DNA of 64,000 nucleotides. Source: Gluconacetobacter asukensis (GTDB taxonomy: Bacteria; Pseudomonadota; Alphaproteobacteria; Acetobacterales; Acetobacteraceae). The notes below the pieces were generated by a model. The model did not search any database. It was given only the letters and a program-made list of their open reading frames with translations, and was not told the DNA's origin. The position numbers and the translations under genes are program-made. Positions 56,141-64,000 of this stretch are shown piece by piece (position 1 is the stretch's first letter; every line of letters begins with the position of its first letter). The DNA is taken from the NCBI RefSeq assembly GCF_014174375.1, contig NZ_JABEQE010000011.1, forward strand, positions 62,001 through 126,000, written 5' to 3'.

Positions 56141-57538
56141 TCAAGCCTCGAGCTGATGCTGGAACGGGTGAGGCGACCGATGGTGGAAGGCTTCGGCCTC
56201 CAGCCCGTTCCACGCCTCGTCATTCCAGATACCGGTCTCGTTTTCCGCATGCAGCAGGTCGCGCACCTTGCGGTAGAATTCGGTGGAATAGGTTCCCTGG
56301 AACAGCATCGCCAGCTCGCCCGTGGTCGTCCAGTTGCGCTGCCGCCCGAGCTGGGCCTGCACGCGCGCATGAAAGGCCGTGCCCGGCAGCGGATACGCGA
56401 CCGACACGCCGATTTCGTCCGGGTTTTCCTCCCGGATCAGGTCGCGGGTGGCGAGGATGTCCGGCCAGCTTTCGGGCGGATAGCCGAGCTGGATGAACCA
56501 GCAGGCGCGCACGCCATGTGCCTTGAGCACGCGCGTCGCCGTTCGCGCGGCCGTCACGCTCGCGCCCTTGTCCATGGCGTCGACGACCCTTTGTGAGCCG
56601 CTCTCGACGCCAAGCCAGACTTCTCTCGCACCCGCCCGTGCCAGCGCGTCGACCATGCTTTCGGTCATGAGGTTGACGCGCGACTGCATGGTGAACGGAA
56701 TCCGGCAATTGCCGTTCGTGACCTCACGCGCGAAGCCGGTCGTCCAGTCGGTGTCGAGGCCGAAGATGTCGTCGGCAAACCAGACCTGGTCGGGCGCCAC
56801 TTCCGCCTTCAGGCGAATCATTTCGTTCGCGACGTGGGTTGGCGACCGAACTTCATAGCGCCGGCCGAATGTCGGTTTCGCGCACCAGTTGCACGTATAG
56901 GGACAGCCGCGCGAAGTCGCCATATTCCATGAAAATACGCCATGCGCGCCCGTCCAGGCGCGGCGGTAGGCATCGATGTCGAGCAGGTCCCACGCCGGGG
57001 ACGGCAGGCGGTCGATGTCACGCAGCGGGGGGCGAGCGGGTGTGGAAACCGGCTTGCCGGCCCCTGGCAGGAGCAACCCGGCGACGGAAGACGCGTTGTT
57101 ATTTCCCCCGTTCCAGAGGCCGACGAGTTCGGCCAGCGCCATCTCTCCCTCGCCGAGTGCCACGGCCGACGCGCCGGCGGCCAGATAGGCAGCGGGCATG
57201 TCGGCGGCATCGGGCCCATTCACGGCCACCCGGCAGCCGCGCGCCCGCGCCGCTCCGATGATCGCCAGCGCGCTCTCGCGGCGATTGGTGGTGCACATCT
57301 TGGTCAGGAAATTGAAATTGTCTTCCATGAGAACGACAATGCGCGGTTCGTACTCATCCAGTGCCTTCTCGAAATCCTCAATCCCGTCGGCGAACGTGGC
57401 GTCAAACAGTGCCACGTCATGCCCGCCTTCGCGCAGCAGCGCGGCGAGTATCAGGGTGGACAACGGGGAATAGGGCTTCATCCTTGAAAATTGTTTTGGG
57501 TCGTGCTGCAAAAAATACGAATGGGCGAGCAGGATCAA
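56141..57538 (-). CDS. B12-type radical SAM protein (2)
   Basis: The 465-aa product has a B12-binding-type N-domain (KPYSPLSTLILAALLREGGH, FDATFADG) and a radical SAM core with SRGCPYTCNWC (C212, C216, C219). Later segments AREVWLGVESGSQRVVD and QLGYPPESWPDI are typical of BchE-like and anaerobic cyclase-type proteins. No DxHxxG is seen. The start is taken as TTG 57538, with GGGAG about 9 nt upstream; no ATG gives a full N-domain. It is the first gene of the four-gene unit and is divergent from the HprK-like gene. Confidence 0.84.
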   Translation of the reverse strand: MILLAHSYFLQHDPKQFSRMKPYSPLSTLILAALLREGGHDVALFDATFADGIEDFEKALDEYEPRIVVLMEDNFNFLTKMCTTNRRESALAIIGAARARGCRVAVNGPDAADMPAAYLAAGASAVALGEGEMALAELVGLWNGGNNNASSVAGLLLPGAGKPVSTPARPPLRDIDRLPSPAWDLLDIDAYRRAWTGAHGVFSWNMATSRGCPYTCNWCAKPTFGRRYEVRSPTHVANEMIRLKAEVAPDQVWFADDIFGLDTDWTTGFAREVTNGNCRIPFTMQSRVNLMTESMVDALARAGAREVWLGVESGSQRVVDAMDKGASVTAARTATRVLKAHGVRACWFIQLGYPPESWPDILATRDLIREENPDEIGVSVAYPLPGTAFHARVQAQLGRQRNWTTTGELAMLFQGTYSTEFYRKVRDLLHAENETGIWNDEAWNGLEAEAFHHRSPHPFQHQLEA

Positions 57539-57601
57539 TGTCCGAGACTCCCACGATGCCGCATATTGTTCATCGGGTGCGATTCAGTATAAAATTGTCG
57601 C

Positions 57602-58507
57602 ATGCCAAACGAAATTTTTATCCTGCAGCTGTCGATCATGGAACGGCCAGTGAGGATATTGACATCGGATCCGGATCTTCTGGCGACGATGGAAGAGGCA
57701 TATGCAGCCTGGCGTCCGGCAACCCGCACGGACGGGGCGCCCATCACGATCGACCTGCACATCATTGATACGGACGCCGGCCTTTCCCATCGCATCGATG
57801 TCGACGGGCCCTTTCTGAGCATGAGCGGAGATGGGATCGACGGATGGGCCGATGCCGGAATTCTTTTCGCGACCTGCAAGGTTCCGAAATATCTGATCGG
57901 GCGGCCCGGGCAGCTCGCGGAGGAACTGACCGACACATTGCTGCTATTCCTGCTGACCCGCTCGGGACGGACACCGCTCCATGCGGCCGGAATCGTCCTG
58001 GGAAACAGGGCGATTCTGCTGACGGGCGCGAGCGGGAGTGGGAAGAGCACGCTCACCCTCGCTGCAATGAGGCGGGACCTCCGCATTCTTTCCGACGACA
58101 CCGTGTACATCCAGTTGCAGCCTCGCTTGCGGATTTGGGGCTTTCCGCGCCCGGTTCATGTGTTCCCCGACGATGCGCCAGGGTTCATCGCGGCAACCCG
58201 GTTGAGGGGAGGGAAATTGAAGGCGGCGATCCCCGCGCCGTTTCCGGCCGAGCCGCCCGTAGCGGACCACCCGGTTGTCGTGGTGCTGGAACGGGGCGAG
58301 ACAATCCGGATGGACCCTATCGAACCCGCGATCGCGGCGGCCGCGCTGTCGCGGCTGGAACCCGGTTTCGATCTGCTGGCCCATGCGTCCGCGAGCGCGG
58401 CAAGCGCGATCGTGGCCAGGGGCGCATGGCGATTGACGCTAGCCCGGGATCCGGACGCGGCGATGGATGCGCTGATCGGGCGGCTGGCGCAGGATGCGAT
58501 GAAATAG
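57602..58507 (+). CDS. HprK-like P-loop protein
   Basis: The 301-aa product has a C-terminal domain like HPr kinase/phosphorylase: PLHAAGIVLGNRAILLTGAS then GSGKSTLTLAAM (P-loop at about 142-150) and LSDDTVYI. PTS-type HprK activity is unlikely here; such proteins occur in glycan, exosortase and RiPP clusters with NTP_transf_5 proteins. The substrate is unknown. ATG 57602 is used; ATG 57638 is an alternative. It is divergent from rSAM(2) and convergent with the glycan protein, 5 bp apart. Confidence 0.78.
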   Translation: MPNEIFILQLSIMERPVRILTSDPDLLATMEEAYAAWRPATRTDGAPITIDLHIIDTDAGLSHRIDVDGPFLSMSGDGIDGWADAGILFATCKVPKYLIGRPGQLAEELTDTLLLFLLTRSGRTPLHAAGIVLGNRAILLTGASGSGKSTLTLAAMRRDLRILSDDTVYIQLQPRLRIWGFPRPVHVFPDDAPGFIAATRLRGGKLKAAIPAPFPAEPPVADHPVVVVLERGETIRMDPIEPAIAAAALSRLEPGFDLLAHASASAASAIVARGAWRLTLARDPDAAMDALIGRLAQDAMK

Positions 58508-58512
58508 ACTGG

Positions 58513-60003
58513 TCACGTCATGCGCCGGCGGGCGTAGTCCGCGGCCATGCCGTGCAATTGCTGCAGGGTCTCGGCGATGGGCGGCATCGTGTCCAAAAGC
58601 GCCCGCTCCCTCCGGCCGGATAAAGCCGCGATCTGCGGCAGCAACCCGTCCACATCCGCCAGCACCGCCTGCCGCCGTTCGATCAGGCCAGGGAAGGCGC
58701 CGGCCGCCGCCGGGTCGAGAAACAGGGCGGGAATGCCGAAGGCCGCCGCCTCCACGGCGGCGCCGGAGGCGAGCGAGACCAGCACGTTCACGCGTTCGAG
58801 CAGCGCGGTGAGGGGCAGCAGGCAGGCTTCCTCGACGATAACATTGGGTCTTCGGAGAGCCAGGAGATCGCTGTATTCGGCATCCTGCGACGCGGAGGCG
58901 GACGGATGGCGGCGTATCCACCAGCGCCAGCTTGCGGGGGATGCCTCGATATGGCGCGCCAGCTTCTGCCACACCGCGCGATATCCGCCGATCGGCTGCA
59001 ATGCCACCAGGATTTCCCGATCGAAGGCCGGGTCTGGATGCGGACCCGGCACCTTCGCGTGGGCGGCGTGCTGCGTGTGGCCGCCATGGATCGCCCCGTG
59101 CCACGGGGCCCGCGCCCAATCCGCGATCCGTGCCACATCCTCGGCGCCCCAGCACCAGAACATCGCGGGGAGCGTGGAATAGCCCGATGCCGGAAGGCCG
59201 TGCCAGCTATAGGCGCGGTGCCCTTCCTGCGGGCAGTGCTGGAGATCGATGCACAGGATACCCTCTCGCCGGCAGGCGAGGGCGAAAGCGTGGCCGAGGC
59301 CTGCATAATACGTGACCACGAAGGCGATCCGGGGCCTGACCCTGCGAAGAATGCGCTGAAAGAGCGTGGCTGCGGCAAAGACGGTGCGAAATCGCCTGTT
59401 CAGCCGCTCGGCATGGAGCGAAGGCGCACGCACGCCTTCCTGGTGCAGGAATTCGAGAACCGGGGCATGATCCGGCAGATCGAGAGATCGTGCCGGCCGG
59501 AGAGCGCCCGTGAGAGCCGCCGTGAGGGCCGCGCGGACCGCGACCGTATTGGCGGCATAGGTCGGGCGCAGCCAGGGCAGGCGGTTCAGCCCGCCCGGCT
59601 GCATGAGGAAGGTTCCAAGCCCCTGCCCATCGAGGGTTGCCATCACCGGTTCGCCGTAGCGGTCGCGCCAGGAGCCCGCGACCCTGTCCAGCGAAACACC
59701 GTCGCCGAGCAGGATCGCATCGGCCGGCACCGGTCGCGGCTGCCAGTGGCGCAGGTCCTTCCGGCTCTTCCAGACATTGGTGAGCGGGGTGGCGAGGCTC
59801 GCGGCGGCGCGGTGGAGGAAAGGCCGGGGCGGCGGCGCGGTGTTGCCGCCCGCGGCGCCGAACATGTCGAGGAACAGGTCCGTCGCGGCAAGCGGCCAGA
59901 GATCGACATCTCCGCCCCGCCACCGGGCCACGTCGAAACGCGCCTCGATCGCCCCGACGAGGCGGCGATGGTTTTGCTGGACGGCATTCATCTGGCGTGT
60001 CAC
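58513..60003 (-). CDS. capsule/surface-glycan biosynthesis protein (GT-B-like)
   Basis: The 496-aa product contains CIDLQHCPQEGHRAYSWHGL, resembling the LQHG..H.GY segment of capsule and surface-glycan transferases, and a C-terminal nucleotide-sugar-like site (WWIRRHPSAS, then VSLASGAAVEAAAFGIPALF). This pattern suggests a GT-B fold that transfers a sugar or glycerol phosphate. The specificity is unknown. GTG 60003 overlaps the preceding methyltransferase stop as GTGA and is chosen; ATG 59991 would be four residues shorter. Confidence 0.62.
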   Translation of the reverse strand: MTRQMNAVQQNHRRLVGAIEARFDVARWRGGDVDLWPLAATDLFLDMFGAAGGNTAPPPRPFLHRAAASLATPLTNVWKSRKDLRHWQPRPVPADAILLGDGVSLDRVAGSWRDRYGEPVMATLDGQGLGTFLMQPGGLNRLPWLRPTYAANTVAVRAALTAALTGALRPARSLDLPDHAPVLEFLHQEGVRAPSLHAERLNRRFRTVFAAATLFQRILRRVRPRIAFVVTYYAGLGHAFALACRREGILCIDLQHCPQEGHRAYSWHGLPASGYSTLPAMFWCWGAEDVARIADWARAPWHGAIHGGHTQHAAHAKVPGPHPDPAFDREILVALQPIGGYRAVWQKLARHIEASPASWRWWIRRHPSASASQDAEYSDLLALRRPNVIVEEACLLPLTALLERVNVLVSLASGAAVEAAAFGIPALFLDPAAAGAFPGLIERRQAVLADVDGLLPQIAALSGRRERALLDTMPPIAETLQQLHGMAADYARRRMT

Positions 60004-60689
60004 GCGCCGGTGCCCCGTTTCCGGAACCCTACAGGATAATAGCGCCCGTTCGGAACGAGCAGACCGTTCCGGTCGTAGAGCAGGTCTGTCGCCATCTGAT
60101 CCGGCCGAGCTTCGAGCACGGCGTCGAACGCCGCGGCGGCCGCCGTGTCGGAAAAGCGGAAATTCGTGGTGTGGAGGAAAAGCAGGCCGCCGGGCGCGAG
60201 GCAGCGCGAGAAACCGTCCACGGCGCGCTCGAAATCGGCGAAACGCATGAGCCTCCCGCTCCGGCGGGCGCGCCTTACGGTCAGGTCGCCATGGCACAGG
60301 ACGGCGAGGCAGAAAATCGCGTCGTAATGGCCGGAAGGCTCGGCACCGGTGTCCGGCGCGGCCTGAAAGCTCAGCCGGTCGTCGTTCAGGCCCCGCGATC
60401 GGGCGATGCAGGCGTCGATATTCGCCGGGTTGATGTCGATTCCTCTGATCGGCGCGTCCGGAAAGCGCTGGCGGAGGCTGAACACCTCATCGCCGCGCGA
60501 GCATCCGAAAGACAGCAGGCGTGGGGCCGGCTTGCCCGCGAGGGCTTCCGCCGCGAAGTCGAACAGCCACGGATAGCGGTCTGGAAGCGTGAAGGAATAG
60601 GGCTGGAAGCGCCCGGCGACCGGCTTGCGCAGGCGACGGCGCATGGCGGCGGCAAGAGGCCGCAGCGCGGCCGGGATGAAGGGCCTCAT
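60000..60689 (-). CDS. class I SAM-dependent methyltransferase (3)
   Basis: The 229-aa product shows a methyltransferase fold: LLSFGCSRGDEVFSLRQRFP near residue 58, GIDINPANIDACIARS and YDAIFCLAVLCHGDL, then CLAPGGLLFLHTTNFRF. The GCSRGDE motif is like CheR-type and small-molecule methyltransferases. It is the middle gene of a three-gene minus-strand unit: fusion protein, methyltransferase, glycan protein, all with 4-bp overlaps. The substrate is unknown. Confidence 0.82.
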   Translation of the reverse strand: MRPFIPAALRPLAAAMRRRLRKPVAGRFQPYSFTLPDRYPWLFDFAAEALAGKPAPRLLSFGCSRGDEVFSLRQRFPDAPIRGIDINPANIDACIARSRGLNDDRLSFQAAPDTGAEPSGHYDAIFCLAVLCHGDLTVRRARRSGRLMRFADFERAVDGFSRCLAPGGLLFLHTTNFRFSDTAAAAAFDAVLEARPDQMATDLLYDRNGLLVPNGRYYPVGFRKRGTGA

Positions 60690-62824
60690 GTCATCGTCCG
60701 CAGGCGGGTCGGGGTGACCAGTCGGACGGGCGCCCCGCCCAGATGCCGCTCCATCTTGTGCAGCACCTCGGCAAGCGCCCCGGCCCGCAGTTCCTCCGCG
60801 CTTCCCGCTATGTGCGAGGTGAGAAACACGTTCGGCAGGCGCCGGAGGGGATCGCGCGCGGGCGGAGGCTCGCGATCGAACACGTCGATGCAGGCGAAGA
60901 TGTCACCGGCTTTCAGGCGGGCGAGCAGCGCGCCGGGCTCGATCAGCTCCGCGCGGGCCACGTTGATCAGGACCGCACCGGGCCTGAGCCGCGCCAGTTC
61001 CGCGCTGCCGAGGAAATGCCGGGTCGCGGGCGTGAGGCCGCGATGCAGGGAGACGATGTCCGCCGCCAGGGCCTCGCCCAGGGCGGCGGGGGTGGCACCC
61101 ACCGCCCGGATATCCCCGACCGGAGCGTGTTCGGAAAACACGAGGACCTTCGCGCCCGCAGCGACGAGGCGCACGGCAAGCGCCCGTGCGTTCTCGCCCC
61201 AGCCGATCAGCCCCGTGGTCGCGCCATGCAACGCCCGCGTGGGCGTGGAGGCGGCCGGCGCGATGCCGTGGAGTGGCCGGGCCTGCCGCCAGCCCCTGCG
61301 CAGCAGCGGCTCCAGCCCCATGCGGGCCGCGACGGGGCGGACCGCCCGTGCCGCCTTCAGGGCGCTTCCCCGCCAGCCATCTGGCTGTACCGCGCTTCCC
61401 CACCCTCCGTTGCGCATGAGTTGATGCGAGGCGAAGCCGCGACGGCGGCCGAGGATCGCGAGGCCCAGGACGAATTCGGCGACATTCTCGGCATAGGTGC
61501 GGCTGGCGTTCACGAGCGCCACGTCCCGCGCGAGAAGCGCTTCGGGATTGTGCCGCGCAAAGGAGAGCCCGACGAGGCCGGCAACCCGCAGGTTGGGCAT
61601 CAGATCGAGGAGCGCGTCCGTTATCACCCGCGGTCCGGTTCCGATGAGCGCCGCCACGATATCCGGACGCGGCCGGGCCGACCGCAGCACGTCCTCGATC
61701 GCCACGATCGGCCGGTCGATGGATGTCGTGACGCGGCCCAGCGAGAGACCGCGCGCATTGACGACCAGCATGGACCCGGCGCCGGAAAGCCCGTCGCCGA
61801 CAGGTCCGTCTTCGGGAGAGCAGTCATCGGACGGGCTTTTGTCGAACCATCGGGGGGCGGCAACTGGCCGGACCGGGGATGTCTCCGGCCAGTCCACCTT
61901 ACCGCTGAAACCGGCCTCGATCAGTTCGGCGAGCCTGAGCGACGGGGCGAGCGCCGCGATGCCGTGCGGCGGCTCCGTGCGCTGCGCGATTGCGTCCAGA
62001 AATGCGGCATGCTCGGCCGCGAACCCGTCATCAAGGCCCGGCATGGGCGTGGTGTGCGTCTGGCCCGCCCTGGCGACGTGCAACGCCTCCTCGTCGATGC
62101 GGCAGGTCAGGCCGGCCGCATGGAAGGCATATGCCTCCCGCCGCTCGCCTGCGTTGTTGTCGCAGAGGAAGCTGCCCCGCGCGCCGTCGGGCCATTGCAG
62201 GAGCGCAGCATAGGCGTTGGGCCTGACGCTGGTGGCGATATGATCGGGGAGGCTGCCGTTTATGAACAGCAGGGCGTCGAGGGCATGAATGCCATTGGCG
62301 GTCAGCCAGCTGCTTGCGCCGAAGGGTGGGGCAACAGCGTGAGATGGTTTGTGGAATACGGCTTCGAGGGAGTGCCAGCCTGCCTTGCCGCCCAGGCGCC
62401 GCACTTCGCCCATGGAGCGGTAGAAGCGGCGGTTGTGCCCGCCACAGGCGACCAGCCCCCGCGCTTGCGCCATTTCGGCCAACCGGCAGGCCGCGGCGTA
62501 GTTCGGGGCGATCGGCTTCTCGGCGAAGAGATGTTTGCCCCGCTCCAGCGCCGCCATGCCCAGCGTGTAGTGCATCCGCGCGTCACCGAAAAGGTAGACG
62601 GCATCGACATCCGCGCGTTCAAAGCCGGACAGGGCATCGCCGCTGCATCGGGAAAAGCCGAATTTCTGCCGCGCCGCGACGGCGCGCTCTTCCATCACGT
62701 CGCAGATCTCGACGAGGGCAAGCCGCCCGGCGTCGCGCAACTGCGCGAGCCTGGGCAGGTGAAGCAGGCATGACGTTACCCCGGCGCCCACGACGAGTGC
62801 ACGGATCGGTGCCGCGCGCGTCAT
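60686..62824 (-). CDS. fusion: Gfo/Idh/MocA oxidoreductase + D-2-hydroxyacid dehydrogenase
   Basis: The 712-aa product joins two NAD(P)-dependent dehydrogenases. Residues 1-310 form a Gfo/Idh/MocA enzyme: ALVVGAGVTSCLLHLPRL, the EKP motif (E102-K103-P104) and H179 in ANGIHALD. After a linker (about 310-345), residues 346-712 form a D-isomer 2-hydroxyacid dehydrogenase with GLIGWGENARALAVRLV and the triad R624 (NVARAELIE), E652 (FDREPPP) and H671 (LTSHIAG). Both halves keep their catalytic residues. Together they could oxidise a sugar and then reduce, or oxidise, a keto acid. I know of no such fusion. It is first in its unit and divergent from the CapE-like gene. Confidence 0.85.
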   Translation of the reverse strand: MTRAAPIRALVVGAGVTSCLLHLPRLAQLRDAGRLALVEICDVMEERAVAARQKFGFSRCSGDALSGFERADVDAVYLFGDARMHYTLGMAALERGKHLFAEKPIAPNYAAACRLAEMAQARGLVACGGHNRRFYRSMGEVRRLGGKAGWHSLEAVFHKPSHAVAPPFGASSWLTANGIHALDALLFINGSLPDHIATSVRPNAYAALLQWPDGARGSFLCDNNAGERREAYAFHAAGLTCRIDEEALHVARAGQTHTTPMPGLDDGFAAEHAAFLDAIAQRTEPPHGIAALAPSLRLAELIEAGFSGKVDWPETSPVRPVAAPRWFDKSPSDDCSPEDGPVGDGLSGAGSMLVVNARGLSLGRVTTSIDRPIVAIEDVLRSARPRPDIVAALIGTGPRVITDALLDLMPNLRVAGLVGLSFARHNPEALLARDVALVNASRTYAENVAEFVLGLAILGRRRGFASHQLMRNGGWGSAVQPDGWRGSALKAARAVRPVAARMGLEPLLRRGWRQARPLHGIAPAASTPTRALHGATTGLIGWGENARALAVRLVAAGAKVLVFSEHAPVGDIRAVGATPAALGEALAADIVSLHRGLTPATRHFLGSAELARLRPGAVLINVARAELIEPGALLARLKAGDIFACIDVFDREPPPARDPLRRLPNVFLTSHIAGSAEELRAGALAEVLHKMERHLGGAPVRLVTPTRLRTMT

Positions 62825-63061
62825 GCGTCGGAGGCCAGGGCCGGGAGGAGTCCGGGATTGCTTGGTGCGTCCATAATGACGTGAGTGGCTTCAGCACCGG
62901 GGAAAGTTCAATTCGGACGGCCGGCAGAGGCCTGCGTGCCGGCTATTCTGTCCTCCTGGGTCGAGGGCTGTGCGTGCCGCGTGCAGGAATCGGACGGTTG
63001 CGATGAACGCGGGGGCGCCGGGAAGGAACTCATCCCAAGATTGAGGGAAGGCAGGCATTGA

Positions 63062-64000
63062 ATGGACTGGATGCGTACGCCGATCGCCACTGAAACGAAG
63101 CTTGGCGACGTGGACCTTCAGTGCGTTCCGGGCGGCGCGCAGCTTCACGCCGAGCTCCCGGAACCGAGGAACTTCTCGGGCGCTACAATCATGATCACCG
63201 GCGGCACAGGCTCATTCGGTTCGACGATTCTGAAGCATTTCCTTGCGTTGTCGGTGGCGGAAGTGCGGGTGGTGAGCCGGGATGAAAAGAAGCAGGATGA
63301 GCAGCGCCGGCGCTTCGCCGACGGCAGGATCAGACATTATGTCGGGGATGTTCGCGATTTCCGCGCGATGGAAGGCATCTGTCGGGACGTGGATTTCATC
63401 TACCATGCCGCGGCGCTGAAGCAGGTGCCGTCCTGCGAGTTCCACCCGATCGAGGCCGTAAACACCAACGTGACCGGGACGCAGAACGTTCTGGATGCCG
63501 CCATTCGCGCGGGCGTGCAGCGCGTCGTCTGCCTCTCGACCGACAAGGCGGTCTACCCGATCAACGCGATGGGAATGTCGAAGGCCCTTATGGAAAAGGT
63601 AATGGTCGCGAAGTCGCGCGAGGCATCGGGCAAGCGGACGGTGATAACCGGCACCCGTTACGGCAATGTGCTTGCCTCGCGTGGCTCCGTGGTGCCGCTT
63701 TTCATGGATCAGGTGCGGCGCGGCCAGCCGATCACCATCACCGATCCGAATATGACGCGCTTTGTCATGACGCTCGATGAAGCGGTGGAACTCTGCCTGG
63801 ATGCCTTTCAGTTTGGCGGAAACGGCGAAATTCTGGTCCGCAAAGTTCCTGCCGTGACGATCGAGAAACTAGCCCAGGCGGTTCTGGAGGTCATGGGACG
63901 GCCGGATCACCCGATCCGCATCATCGGTCCGCGTCATGGCGAGAAGCATTTCGAAACGCTGCTAAGCCGCGAGGAGATGGCGGTCGCGCAGGACCGGGAG
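63062..64000 (+). CDS. CapE-like UDP-GlcNAc 4,6-dehydratase/5-epimerase (3' end beyond window)
   Basis: An open frame of 313 codons runs off the right edge. MITGGTGSFGSTILKHFL is the NAD(P)-binding site; VVSRDEKKQDEQRRRF, HAAALKQVPSCEFHPIEAVN and STDKAVYPINAMGMSKALME follow. The methionine in place of the usual SDR tyrosine (M..SK) fits Cap5E/CapE and FnlA-type enzymes, which start the route to UDP-L-FucNAc or L-QuiNAc. The start is uncertain: homology begins near NFSGATIMITGG, about 37 residues after ATG 63062. It points to a 6-deoxy-amino-sugar in the surface glycan. Confidence 0.83.
   Translation, partial: MDWMRTPIATETKLGDVDLQCVPGGAQLHAELPEPRNFSGATIMITGGTGSFGSTILKHFLALSVAEVRVVSRDEKKQDEQRRRFADGRIRHYVGDVRDFRAMEGICRDVDFIYHAAALKQVPSCEFHPIEAVNTNVTGTQNVLDAAIRAGVQRVVCLSTDKAVYPINAMGMSKALMEKVMVAKSREASGKRTVITGTRYGNVLASRGSVVPLFMDQVRRGQPITITDPNMTRFVMTLDEAVELCLDAFQFGGNGEILVRKVPAVTIEKLAQAVLEVMGRPDHPIRIIGPRHGEKHFETLLSREEMAVAQDRE

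Noticed and set aside
57482-57601. RiPP precursor gene between rSAM(2) and the HprK-like gene
   Set aside because: Only about 60 bp separate the divergent starts, and no short frame with a ribosome-binding site is present.
60743-62773. 676-aa plus-strand frame opposite the fusion gene
   Set aside because: Antisense shadow; no motif, while the minus strand has two intact catalytic domains.

Overview
The window looks like chromosome of an acetic acid bacterium (Acetobacteraceae, near Gluconacetobacter/Komagataeibacter). This is inferred from high GC with strong third-position bias, MucR and IHF-beta typical of Alphaproteobacteria, and an alpha-amino acid ester hydrolase whose active-site spacing matches the Acetobacter turbidans enzyme. 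No rRNA, tRNA or CRISPR array was seen.

1-46 kb is mostly core genome. In order it holds: an AT-richer sulfotransferase gene; priA divergent from xerC-pip; a secreted two-motif retropepsin-like protein; a glnK-amtB operon behind a good sigma-54 promoter; a UbiH-type hydroxylase; cysE; an Lrp regulator divergent from a TonB-dependent receptor; a secreted amidohydrolase; a BaiN-type flavoprotein coupled to a HerA-type ATPase; a MASE1-GGDEF diguanylate cyclase; a Fur-family regulator; a Cache chemoreceptor; a purine block (FUSC transporter, two guanine deaminases of different subfamilies, ribokinase); mucR-sppA-ihfB; a LysR gene; trxB; Lrp-GT2/GtrA-GT83; a response regulator with a NUDIX hydrolase; the ester hydrolase; and guaA.

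Three full copies and one partial copy of a structured, palindromic intergenic repeat of about 136-162 bp lie at gene 3' ends. Their outermost arms differ between copies but remain self-complementary within each copy.

From the 3' end of guaA the character changes. A P4-type integrase cut down to its N-terminal domain sits just after guaA, a known island insertion site. An epoxide hydrolase, a decayed TetR gene and IS3 debris follow. Next is an ECF sigma / anti-sigma / S8 peptidase / outer-membrane protein operon in which the anti-sigma factor carries a periplasmic domain resembling a subtilase propeptide.

51.7-64 kb is an accessory biosynthetic region: a NTP_transf_5 nucleotidyltransferase, two B12-type radical SAM proteins, three methyltransferases, an HprK-like P-loop protein, a capsule-type glycan protein, an unusual Gfo/Idh/MocA plus 2-hydroxyacid dehydrogenase fusion, and a CapE-like UDP-GlcNAc dehydratase that runs off the right edge. 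Together they suggest synthesis and methylation of an unusual surface glycan. The product is unknown, and this is the best candidate for an undescribed system.
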